From: Blautia_A ammoniilytica
GTDB taxonomy: Bacteria; Bacillota; Clostridia; Lachnospirales; Lachnospiraceae
Direction: 5' to 3'
DNA: 64,000 nucleotides
NCBI RefSeq assembly: GCF_025566965.1
Contig: NZ_JAOQJL010000011.1
Location: forward strand, 1-64,000
Positions 10,463 through 17,570 of the stretch are shown piece by piece. Every line of letters begins with the position of its first letter. Position 1 is the first letter of the stretch. The position numbers were made by a program, and so were the translations under genes. The notes beneath the pieces are model-generated. The model was not told the origin of the DNA, searched no databases, and was given only the letters and a program-made list of their open reading frames with translations.

Positions 10463-10978
10463 TTACATTTTCTTGATCTCTGCGAAACTGATCTCTACCG
10501 GTGTTTCGCGGCCGAACAGTTCAACATTGATAGTCACAACCTGTTTTGGCAGATTAATAGCTGATACAACACCTGTGGTATCTTTCCAGGCTCCGCCTGT
10601 TACCACAACCATGTCTCCTTCTTCAAAATCCACCTGAACGCTCTCCTCATGGATGCCAAGGGGCTGCATTTCTGCTTCTGTCAGAGGCACCGGCTTGGAT
10701 CCCGGCCCTACAAATCCCGTAACTCCCCTGGTGTTGCGGACAACATACCAGGTATCATCATTCATGATCATGTTGAGGAGCACATAACCTGGAAACATTT
10801 TTTTCTGGACAGATTTGGCAACGCCATTCTTCATCTCCACTACATCCTGCAGCGGAACACGAACCTCCAGGATCTGGTCTTCCAGATGTCTGTTCTCAAT
10901 TGTTTTTTCAATGTTGGCCTTTACCTTGTTCTCATACCCTGAATAGGTATGAACCACATACCATTTTGCTTCTGACAT
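10463..10978 (-). CDS. nusG: Transcription termination/antitermination factor NusG
   Basis: 171 aa. Binds RNA polymerase and modulates pausing, Rho action and transcription-translation coupling. It has an NGN domain (KWYVVHTYSGYENKVK, PGYVLLNMIMNDDTWYVVRN) and a C-terminal KOW domain (FEEGDMVVVTGGAWKDTTG). ATG 10978 is preceded by AAGGTGG; an upstream in-frame GTG overlaps that site. It sits between secE and rplK as in most bacteria. Confidence 0.97.
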   Translation of the reverse strand: MSEAKWYVVHTYSGYENKVKANIEKTIENRHLEDQILEVRVPLQDVVEMKNGVAKSVQKKMFPGYVLLNMIMNDDTWYVVRNTRGVTGFVGPGSKPVPLTEAEMQPLGIHEESVQVDFEEGDMVVVTGGAWKDTTGVVSAINLPKQVVTINVELFGRETPVEISFAEIKKM

Positions 10979-10995
10979 ACAATCCACCTTTGTCC

Positions 10996-11205
10996 TTATT
11001 TAATTAAAAGATTTATGCATTCCAGAATGCCTGCATCCATCACGCTGATGATCACGCCCAGCAGAATTGTCACGATCAGAACGACGATTGTCTGTTTAAT
11101 AAGAGTAGGACGGTCTGTCCAAATGATCTTTTTGAACTCGGCCTGAACTCCCTGAAAGAAACCCTTCTTCTGGCTTTTATCAGCAGATTTTTCTTTTCCT
11201 TGCAT
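10996..11205 (-). CDS. secE: Preprotein translocase subunit SecE
   Basis: 69 aa. Small essential subunit of the SecYEG channel with one C-terminal membrane helix (TIVVLIVTILLGVIISVMDAG). The amphipathic signature VQAEFKKIIWTDR before the helix is characteristic. It starts 23 nt after rpmG and ends 17 nt before nusG. Confidence 0.96.
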   Translation of the reverse strand: MQGKEKSADKSQKKGFFQGVQAEFKKIIWTDRPTLIKQTIVVLIVTILLGVIISVMDAGILECINLLIK

Positions 11206-11228
11206 AGCCTAACCTCACAATCTCGTGA

Positions 11229-11378
11229 CTACTTTGTTTCCTTGTGCATTGTGTGTCTCTGGCAGAATTTACAATATTTCTTGGTTTCCATTCTCTCAGG
11301 ATGGTTTTTCTTTTCCTTAGTCATATTGTAGTTCCGCTGCTTGCACTCCGTACATGCTAATGTAATCCTAACGCGCAC
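11229..11378 (-). CDS. rpmG: 50S ribosomal protein L33, GTG start
   Basis: 49 aa. It begins at GTG 11378 after GGAGGTGGAAGTT. The sequence runs MRVRITLACTECKQRNYN and has two CxxC pairs (CTEC, CKFC), so it is the zinc-binding C+ type of L33. It heads the rpmG-secE-nusG-rplK-rplA operon. Confidence 0.96.
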   Translation of the reverse strand: MRVRITLACTECKQRNYNMTKEKKNHPERMETKKYCKFCQRHTMHKETK

Positions 11379-11489
11379 AACTTCCACCTCCAGTGTTTTC
11401 ATTTGCACGGTCTTCTTTTGCCTTCAAAAAGCATATCCGTCACCAATTTCGGGCATAAAAAAAAGACCTAACTTCCATGTCGCTTGTCA

Positions 11490-11519
11490 AGTGTACCACA
11501 AAACATACCTGTCCGTCAA
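11490..11519 (-). promoter_or_regulatory. Promoter of the rpmG-secE-nusG-rplK-rplA operon
   Basis: Minus strand: TTGACG, 18 nt, TACACT, about 110 nt upstream of the rpmG GTG codon. The transcribed leader is long and A-rich; no L10-type leader is apparent. Confidence 0.65.
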
Positions 11520-11544
11520 GTCTTTTCCTGTAATTTCAGATTAG

Positions 11545-11598
11545 CTTTTCTATAGTTTTTCTATAGTCTTTTTCTATAAATCCTTTTCTATAAATTTG
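11545..11598. repeat. Four tandem TTTTCTATA(G/A) units
   Basis: Four imperfect copies of an 11-14 nt unit TTTTTCTATAR lie between the LicD-like gene and the rpmG promoter. No coding potential. Possibly a simple expansion of AT-rich sequence. Confidence 0.6.
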
Positions 11599-11627
11599 TA
11601 CTGCCCTTTAAAATATGTTTTCCGGAA

Positions 11628-13937
11628 TCAATTCCAGTAATTCTCAATTTCTTTTTTCAGGGTTTCCATGCCTTTACATCCAAGAATATACAGATAGATT
11701 TCAAAAATCTCTTCATCCGGCACAAAGATTTCCTGAGTCTTCAGACTCCGCAGCGTAGCCTGGTGATAAGGGGCAAGAAAGCTTTCCAATCGTGGGAAAT
11801 CCTTATTCTTGTACAGATTTACGATCACATCCTTATGGGTTGTGTAATATTTTTCCAGGCGGATCTTCTCTGCACAGAACTGTACATACTCCCAGCACCA
11901 GGTGGCATAATCGGTTTTAGGATTCTTCATATCTTCCATAGTCTGCCAGTTTTCACCGGTAAGAGGCGTCCTGTCACCGATATGTGAAATGCTTCCATCA
12001 GCCACACAGCTTCTCACCAGTTTTTTCAGATCTTCCACAGTACCATACCTGGATAACCAGACATCCAGAAACTCTTCTCCCTTTCCGGATGCAGCATATT
12101 CTGCTGCCTTGTGGCTTCCCATATATAGATCCTGCAGGATCAGGGATGAAAGTTCCTTTCTTGCATAAGATTTCCCTGCATATTCCATAGCCTTTCGATA
12201 GTTCTCAAAAGCTTGTTCCGTCTGACCTTGCTTCTTTCTTGCATCGCCTGCAAGCTTATACACCTGAGCCAGCTTATTTTTGTGGATCTGATAATCCTTA
12301 ACCTTTTCTGCGATCCATTCCAGTTCCCCGGGTTCTTCCGTGTACAGGATCTCTGTGCGAAGCTTTGCCAGTTCCCCAGGGTATCCAAGCCGTTCCCATG
12401 CCTTTGTCAGTGCCGGGCCATACAGTTCCCTGTTCTTTTTTCTTCTGCCATTCTCCCGCACCTGTACAAAAGCAGTCATCTCATCGGTAAGAAGCTCCAT
12501 TTCTTTTACTGTTCTGGCAGTGCTGACCCGTGTCAGATATACCAGGCTTTTCATCCGTTCCGAACGTGGCAGAAGCCGGAACCAGAGCTCTGCCAGATTC
12601 CGTGCTGCTTCTTTTTCCCTGTTGGCAAGAAGTGCCTGGCAGGTATCTCCGGCTTGTTGTTCATATAGTGCAAGAAACAGATCCAGTTCCTTATGCACGA
12701 TCATATTTGAAGTTTTCTCCCTTGCCTGTGCAAATACAACAAGAGCATCTGCACATCTTCCCCGCATCCACAGAAGCTCTCCTCTGTATTTCAGGAAATA
12801 ACCATCCTCTGGAAATTTACGCAAGGCCTCTTCGATAAAACGTTCTGCCTCTGTGCCATCCTGAGTTTCTCTGGCCTCTTCCATATAAAATCTGCCAAGA
12901 AATCTGGTGATCTGAAGATGATCCGGATATTTCTCATGAAGGGAAAGAGCTGTCTCTTTTGCAGAAGGTTTCTTGCCGCCGGCATAGTCTGCAATAGCAT
13001 GCCTGAATCGTTCCAGATCCTTTTCCTGCTCTATTCCTGTCACATTTCTGAAAAATCCCTCTGATTCTTCTTGCCCACTGTCCTTAGTTCCGGAAAGAAT
13101 GCGAAGCTTGCTATGCATAATCGCCCGTTGTAATCTGCCCTTTCGGATCCCCGGCAGATAGTCTTCCCTTAACTCCTGATAGCTGATTCCTTCAACTGTT
13201 GCAGATCTTTGCGCATCCTCTTCCGCCGGAAATTGAAAATCCGTCCATTCATCCCCGTAAACCTGCGTCAGATATTCACTGGCCTTCCCTGGGATCATTA
13301 CCTGCACTCCCTGGAAATCACAGGTTCTCCCAGGAAATAATATCTCTTTTTCCATAAAAAGAAAGCGTTCTCCCACATGTACTGCAAATTTGCTGCAGTC
13401 TTCCTCTCGAAAGGCCTGCATACGCTTTTCCAGTTTTCCAAGGACATGCCTTTTCCCTGTAAGTCTGCCAGAAAGATAATATCTGTAATATCTGGATGGT
13501 GAAATCCCCCAGGACGTTCCATGTACCTCCTGTGAATCTGTAAGATCCAGGTAAAGCCCCAGATCCCTCCTGTATTTCTCAAAGGCTTCCTCAGACACCG
13601 GATCCAGTATCCTGATATGGATCCGCTCCCCTGCAGGTCCTGACCCCAGAATCTGCTGTTTTTCCAGGGCACAGCCAAAATCCTCACCATATCCTGCCAT
13701 GGGCTCAGGGTAAAGTATCCTGTCCTTAGGCAGTTCTTTCCCGGCTATCTCCCCAAGCCGGTTCCAGTCTGCCCTTGGCATGTAAACCTTTATTTCTGTC
13801 TCTCCACCGGCAAATCCGGCTCTTCCTACTGCAGCAAGTGTTGACTCTTCTGCCAGTACATACCGAAGCTCATTCTCTTGACATATGTGATCCAGCTCCT
13901 GAAAAAGCTTTAACAGATGCTCTTGTTTCTCTGTCAT
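11628..13937 (-). CDS. LicD-like protein with degenerate active site and TPR-like C-terminus
   Basis: 769 aa. Residues 1-270 follow the LicD (phosphocholine/nucleotidyltransferase fold) outline: LFQELDHICQENELRYVLAE, GRAGFAGGETEIKVYMPR, and late FQGVQVMIPGKASEYLTQVYG with DEWTDF. In active LicD proteins the metal site is a WDDDID-type acidic cluster; here the place is taken by GGETE, so catalysis is doubtful. The rest is all-helical with TPR-like pairs (for example AFENYRKAMEYAG). A role in decorating cell-wall polymers is a guess supported by the divergent tagD next door. ATG 13937 has AAGGGG ten nt upstream; earlier in-frame starts lack spacing. Confidence 0.65.
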   Translation of the reverse strand: MTEKQEHLLKLFQELDHICQENELRYVLAEESTLAAVGRAGFAGGETEIKVYMPRADWNRLGEIAGKELPKDRILYPEPMAGYGEDFGCALEKQQILGSGPAGERIHIRILDPVSEEAFEKYRRDLGLYLDLTDSQEVHGTSWGISPSRYYRYYLSGRLTGKRHVLGKLEKRMQAFREEDCSKFAVHVGERFLFMEKEILFPGRTCDFQGVQVMIPGKASEYLTQVYGDEWTDFQFPAEEDAQRSATVEGISYQELREDYLPGIRKGRLQRAIMHSKLRILSGTKDSGQEESEGFFRNVTGIEQEKDLERFRHAIADYAGGKKPSAKETALSLHEKYPDHLQITRFLGRFYMEEARETQDGTEAERFIEEALRKFPEDGYFLKYRGELLWMRGRCADALVVFAQAREKTSNMIVHKELDLFLALYEQQAGDTCQALLANREKEAARNLAELWFRLLPRSERMKSLVYLTRVSTARTVKEMELLTDEMTAFVQVRENGRRKKNRELYGPALTKAWERLGYPGELAKLRTEILYTEEPGELEWIAEKVKDYQIHKNKLAQVYKLAGDARKKQGQTEQAFENYRKAMEYAGKSYARKELSSLILQDLYMGSHKAAEYAASGKGEEFLDVWLSRYGTVEDLKKLVRSCVADGSISHIGDRTPLTGENWQTMEDMKNPKTDYATWCWEYVQFCAEKIRLEKYYTTHKDVIVNLYKNKDFPRLESFLAPYHQATLRSLKTQEIFVPDEEIFEIYLYILGCKGMETLKKEIENYWN

Positions 13938-14071
13938 TTTTATCATTCCCCTTATGTAAAAGTCCCGTAACTGTAAAAGCAATGAACAGTTGCAATGTCT
14001 CTAAAATAATAACATACTTTTACAAATTATAGAATAATATTTTACATTTTTCTTTCTGCCAGTGGTTTGCT

Positions 14072-14099
14072 TTGCAGTTTCACCGGCATATGATATAAT
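14072..14099 (+). promoter_or_regulatory. Promoter of tagD
   Basis: TTGCAG, 16 nt, TATAAT on the plus strand, 34 nt upstream of the tagD ATG; GAGG lies just before the start codon. Confidence 0.7.
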
Positions 14100-14132
14100 G
14101 ACATCATGAAATTGATTCAGTGAGGACAGATT

Positions 14133-14561
14133 ATGAAAAGAGTAATTACATATGGGACCTTCGACCTGCTGCATTACGGCCACATCAATTTGCTGCGACG
14201 GGCCAAGCAATACGGCGATTACCTGATTGTGGGACTTTCCACAGATGAGTTCAACTGGAATGAAAAGCAAAAGAAATGCTATTTTTCATATGAAAAAAGG
14301 AAGCAGCTTCTGGAAGCTATCCGTTATGTAGACCTTGTGATCCCGGAAGAGAACTGGGAGCAGAAGATATCTGATGTTAAGGAATATCATATCGATACTT
14401 TTGTAATGGGGGATGACTGGGAAGGAAAATTTGATTTTCTGAAAGATTACTGTGATGTAGTCTATCTGCCTCGCACCCCTGAGATTTCCACCACTCAGAT
14501 CAAAAAAGACCTGACAGAGAAAAAGACAGTCGCCCCCACCCGTGAAACGGGTGGCTCGTAG
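14133..14561 (+). CDS. tagD: Glycerol-3-phosphate cytidylyltransferase, last codons supplied by IS200
   Basis: 142 aa. Makes CDP-glycerol from CTP and sn-glycerol 3-phosphate for teichoic-acid-type polymers. Nucleotidyltransferase motifs are clear: TYGTFDLLHYGHINLLRRA (HxGH), and the RTPEISTTQIKKDL C-terminal signature with the ISTT motif. The last ten or so residues (VAPTRETGGS) and the stop codon come from the right end of the IS200-type element that begins near 14530. The core is intact, so activity is probably kept. Its normal downstream neighbours are displaced by the IS and ICE. Confidence 0.93.
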   Translation: MKRVITYGTFDLLHYGHINLLRRAKQYGDYLIVGLSTDEFNWNEKQKKCYFSYEKRKQLLEAIRYVDLVIPEENWEQKISDVKEYHIDTFVMGDDWEGKFDFLKDYCDVVYLPRTPEISTTQIKKDLTEKKTVAPTRETGGS

Positions 14562-15296
14562 GATGGCTATAAGCCTTTAATGCTAGGCCAGCGTCTCAAG
14601 GCGCTGGCTTTCGCTTTGCTCCAGCCACATTGCTCTTGACTCGTCGCCGCCCTTAAAAGGGCATTTGTACTACTTCGCCTTAACCCTTAAAAGGGTCCTC
14701 ATATTCTTTTACGCTAAGTTTATCCTGCATAATATCATATTTTTCCTGCTCTTGGATATACTTGCGTACTGTGGCGTCATTTACTCCTACTGTACTAACA
14801 TAGAATCCTTCACTCCAAAAATGTCTGTTTCCAAATTTGTACTTTAAATTTGCGTGTCTATCAAATATCATAAGTGCTGACTTTCCTTTTAAATATCCCA
14901 TAAAACTAGATACGCTATATTTTGGTGGTATGCTGACCAACATATGAATATGGTCGGGCATAAGATGCCCTTCGATTATTTCTACTCCTTTATAAGAGCA
15001 TAACTGTTTTATAATGTCACGAATATCAGCTTTGTATTGATTGTAAATTATTTTTCGTCTATACTTTGGAGTGAAGACAATGTGATATTTACACATCCAT
15101 TTTGTGTGTGATAAATCATTCGTTTTCTTTGCCATAAAATCACCTTTCCTTTCGTAAATAGTGGCTGGACACCTCTATTATAGTACGGAAAGGTGATTTT
15201 TGCGTATAACAATGGGTCACCACCCGCGAAGCAGGTGGGTTATAGTTCAAAATGCCTACACGCTGCGTAGACATTTTGAACAGGCTAAAGCCGTAC
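14531..15296 (-). mobile_element. IS200-type insertion sequence, complete
   Basis: About 766 bp holding only tnpA (minus strand), as in IS200. The right end shows the hairpin CCACCCG/CGGGTGG at 14536-14554; the left end at 15197-15296 is identical to 1-100. The inner right end (14580-14680) carries further dyads (GCCAGCG/CGCTGGC). No target duplication or terminal inverted repeats, as expected for single-strand Y1 transposition. The exact right border is uncertain by a few bases. Confidence 0.85.
14680..15135 (-). CDS. tnpA: IS200/IS605-family transposase TnpA (Y1 HUH)
   Basis: 151 aa, standard length. Cuts and joins single-stranded ends through a 5'-phosphotyrosine. The HUH pair is in MPDHIHMLVSIPP and the catalytic Tyr in NDATVRKYIQEQEKYD. 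Other hallmarks are YHIVFTPKYRRKIIY and FGNRHFWSEGFYVSTVG. It appears intact. RBS AAAGGTGA precedes ATG 15135. No tnpB accompanies it. Confidence 0.97.
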   Translation of the reverse strand: MAKKTNDLSHTKWMCKYHIVFTPKYRRKIIYNQYKADIRDIIKQLCSYKGVEIIEGHLMPDHIHMLVSIPPKYSVSSFMGYLKGKSALMIFDRHANLKYKFGNRHFWSEGFYVSTVGVNDATVRKYIQEQEKYDIMQDKLSVKEYEDPFKG

Positions 15297-15334
15297 ACAA
15301 AAGGCTGGCAGCCATCGCCGCCAGCCTGCGAAAT

Positions 15335-15601
15335 TTAGTTTTCTTCATGGGCCGTGTCCTCCTTTTCGGGTGCCTCCGGCTTCGGGTCAGTATGGCCCGA
15401 AGCGGTAAGGCTGTTTTTGGGGTCATTCAGAAAAGCCATAAGCTGGGCGGGCGTCAGTTTGAGGGAGCGCACCGCCTGCACGATCTGGCTGTTTTCTTCC
15501 TCCTGTTTCTGCTTTTCCAGCTCCCGGATTTTGGCCTGCCATTCGGCGGCCTTCTCCCGGGCTTTTTCCAGTTCCTTATCGAGCTTGTCGATTTTGTTCA
15601 T
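15335..15601 (-). CDS. DUF4315 family protein (ICE)
   Basis: 88 aa. A short coiled coil (MNKIDKLDKELEKAREKAAEW, residues 1-40) is followed by a segment typical of DUF4315 (LKLTPAQLMAFLNDPKN) and a charged tail. In Tn1549-like elements this gene always follows the NlpC/P60 hydrolase gene. Function unknown; probably part of the conjugation machinery. RBS AAAGGAG precedes ATG 15601. One copy of the ICE palindrome lies inside the C-terminal coding region. Confidence 0.85.
   Translation of the reverse strand: MNKIDKLDKELEKAREKAAEWQAKIRELEKQKQEEENSQIVQAVRSLKLTPAQLMAFLNDPKNSLTASGHTDPKPEAPEKEDTAHEEN
15380..15402. repeat. ICE palindrome, copy 1 (inside DUF4315 gene)
   Basis: Arms CTTCGGGTCA and TGGCCCGAAG with a 3-nt centre. 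On the minus strand it is read as SGHTDPK in frame. Confidence 0.9.
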
Positions 15602-15623
15602 GCAAGGACTCCTTTCCTCTGGC

Positions 15624-17525
15624 TCACAAACGCCCGAAGGCATAGAAATGTGTCTGCCAGTAGCTTGAATTGATGTTTGCGTATTGGATGGGTGAACCAC
15701 AATGAAGCATCATCCCGTCGCCCACATAAATCCCCACATGGGACACAGGGCCGGGGCTGTCATAGGTTCCCGTGAAAAAGATAATGTCGCCGGGCTTTGC
15801 CTCGGAGGGAGAAATGATAGCACACTGGTTGTAAATGCCCTGCGCTGTGGTACGGGGCAGGTTGTGGACGCCGCTGGCCGTGTACACCCAGCAGACAAAG
15901 CCCGAACAGTCAAAGGAAGTGGACGGGCTGGAGCCGCCCCACACATAGGGCCAGCCGATGTACTTTGTGGCTTCTTCCATGAGCGCCGCAAAAGCCGGGT
16001 CATCCAGCGCCTCGCTGGGTATCTCATAGCTGGGGCCGGTATCTTCGCCGCCGTTGTAAATCCCTTCCCACAGATAGGGCTTGTTGCCTTTGAGCTGCTG
16101 CATAACGGTGTAGATTTCCCGCTGCTGTTCGTTAAGCCTCGGCAGGATCACGGCGGGCAGCGTTTTGTTTGTGAGGGTCACATTGAGAATGTAATACTCA
16201 TAGGGGACTTCTTCGGTGGTGGTTTCCCCGGTCTCCGGGTCGGTGCTGGTTTCGGTGCGGTAGCGTATCTCGACTTCCTCCGTCAAGGTCAGTTCATACT
16301 GTGCCTCGAAGATTTCCCGCAATTCGTCCTGCACCTGTTCCCGGAAATACACATGGTACTTTGCCGAGAGATAGGACGCCAGCTCATAGGGGTTATGGCC
16401 GATCTCGTCCACGGAATAGCGGTACTCGTCATAGCCGGGATGGGTGCTTTCGATGTTCGCTACCGTCTGCGCCAGCTCGTTTTCCAGCGCCGTGTAGTCC
16501 TCGTCCACGCCCAACAGGTCCGTATCCTCCGAGGCGTAGGAGGTGCCGGATAACGCATTGGCAAGGCCGCTGCCAAGCGTGGGAAAGATGGAGCTTACCG
16601 CCGACACAAGAAAACAGAGCAGCAACAGCAGGAGCAGGACCAGCACCGCCACAGGATGACGGGTCACAAACTGCGCCGCCCGCCGGGTCGCAGTTCCCGA
16701 AGCGGCAGCGGTTTTCTTTGCGGCCTTTGCGCCCTGTTTTGCAGCCGCCTTTGCTTCTTTGGAATACCGGCGTTTCAGTTTCCATTTCTGCTGCACACGG
16801 GAAAGCGGATTGCTGGTAAGCTCCGGGTGCTCGGAGGTCATCTTCTGAAAATCCACATTGGCCCGGGCTTTTATGTCCTTCCGTTCCCACTTTGCCACCT
16901 TCCGGGCCGGGTGTTCCTGCCAGCGGCGTTTGGCATAGCGGGTCAGTTTCCGGGTTCCGGCCTCTGCGGCCAGCTCGGATTTATGGGCTCCTTCCACACC
17001 CACATTTTCATGCTCGACCTCGTGTATCTTGTTGTGGACATAGAACCATGCTTCTGTACGGGCTCCCCGGACTGCCTTTTTTGCAAGCCCCGGCGGCTTC
17101 TTCGCTGCCCGTTTTGCCTCGGTCTTGTCCAGTTTCTCCCGGGCCTTTCCCAGCTTTCCCCCGGCGTGTTCCGCTTTTGCCTGTGCTTTCTGGTACTTGT
17201 CCTTTTTGCTCCCGGCCTTCTCGGCGGAGCCCTCCGGCTCCTGTGCCTTGCCGGTATCCTGCGGCCCGCCCGCTTCATCTTCCTGCCTCATGCGGTCAGA
17301 GGGACGGCTTTTCCGGCTGTCCTCTTGAAACTTGCCGCTTTTGGACTTCGGGCCATCATGGCCCGAAGGGCTGTCCTGCCCGGTATCCTCGTCCTCAAAC
17401 CGCAGGCGTCGGGATGGTGCGGGGGAAGGCCCTTCCCGTTCAGCCGGTCCGGGGCGATTGCCCCCGGTATCCTCCGTCGGCCCCGGCCTTTGAAAATTCT
17501 GTTTGTCCGGTTTTTTTCCGATGAT
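15624..17525 (-). CDS. CD1108-type NlpC/P60 cell-wall hydrolase of the T4SS, probable ATC start
   Basis: Up to 633 aa. A VirB1-like peptidoglycan hydrolase that opens the wall for the mating channel. Order: charged Lys/Ala-rich cytoplasmic region, one membrane helix near residue 310 (HPVAVLVLLLLLLLCFLVSA), a VirB8/CwlT-like stretch, and a C-terminal NlpC/P60 domain with PYVWGGSSPSTSFDCSGFVC (Cys) and PVSHVGIYVGDGMMLHCG (His). The first ATG (17291) has no ribosome site and would lose about 78 residues. The frame stays open upstream to the virB4 stop; AAAGGAGGG stands 5-8 nt before two ATC codons at 17525-17520 and no ATG, GTG or TTG lies between. I therefore propose an ATC start. It lies 45 nt after virB4. 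Confidence 0.85.
   Translation of the reverse strand: MIGKKPDKQNFQRPGPTEDTGGNRPGPAEREGPSPAPSRRLRFEDEDTGQDSPSGHDGPKSKSGKFQEDSRKSRPSDRMRQEDEAGGPQDTGKAQEPEGSAEKAGSKKDKYQKAQAKAEHAGGKLGKAREKLDKTEAKRAAKKPPGLAKKAVRGARTEAWFYVHNKIHEVEHENVGVEGAHKSELAAEAGTRKLTRYAKRRWQEHPARKVAKWERKDIKARANVDFQKMTSEHPELTSNPLSRVQQKWKLKRRYSKEAKAAAKQGAKAAKKTAAASGTATRRAAQFVTRHPVAVLVLLLLLLLCFLVSAVSSIFPTLGSGLANALSGTSYASEDTDLLGVDEDYTALENELAQTVANIESTHPGYDEYRYSVDEIGHNPYELASYLSAKYHVYFREQVQDELREIFEAQYELTLTEEVEIRYRTETSTDPETGETTTEEVPYEYYILNVTLTNKTLPAVILPRLNEQQREIYTVMQQLKGNKPYLWEGIYNGGEDTGPSYEIPSEALDDPAFAALMEEATKYIGWPYVWGGSSPSTSFDCSGFVCWVYTASGVHNLPRTTAQGIYNQCAIISPSEAKPGDIIFFTGTYDSPGPVSHVGIYVGDGMMLHCGSPIQYANINSSYWQTHFYAFGRL
17346..17368. 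repeat. ICE palindrome, copy 2 (inside NlpC/P60 gene)
   Basis: Perfect arms CTTCGGGCCA and TGGCCCGAAG, 3-nt centre. Read in frame on the minus strand as SGHDGPK, in the region upstream of the first ATG. Confidence 0.9.
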
Positions 17526-17543
17526 GTATCCCTCCTTTCCAAA

Positions 17544-17566
17544 CCTCGGGCCATCATGGCCCGAAG
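17544..17566. repeat. ICE palindrome, copy 3 (virB4 / NlpC gap)
   Basis: Arms CCTCGGGCCA and TGGCCCGAAG. It begins 4 nt after the virB4 stop codon and ends before the AAAGGAGG of the next gene. Confidence 0.9.
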
Positions 17567-17570
17567 TGTG

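Noticed and set aside
9210..11400. tRNA genes near rpmG-secE
   Set aside because: Some Firmicutes have tRNA-Trp here, but no cloverleaf or T-loop GGTTCGA sequence was seen. No rRNA or tRNA was found in the window.
15181..15296. CRISPR-like or direct-repeat array
   Set aside because: Only paired hairpin arms of an IS left end; no regularly spaced repeats were seen anywhere in the window.
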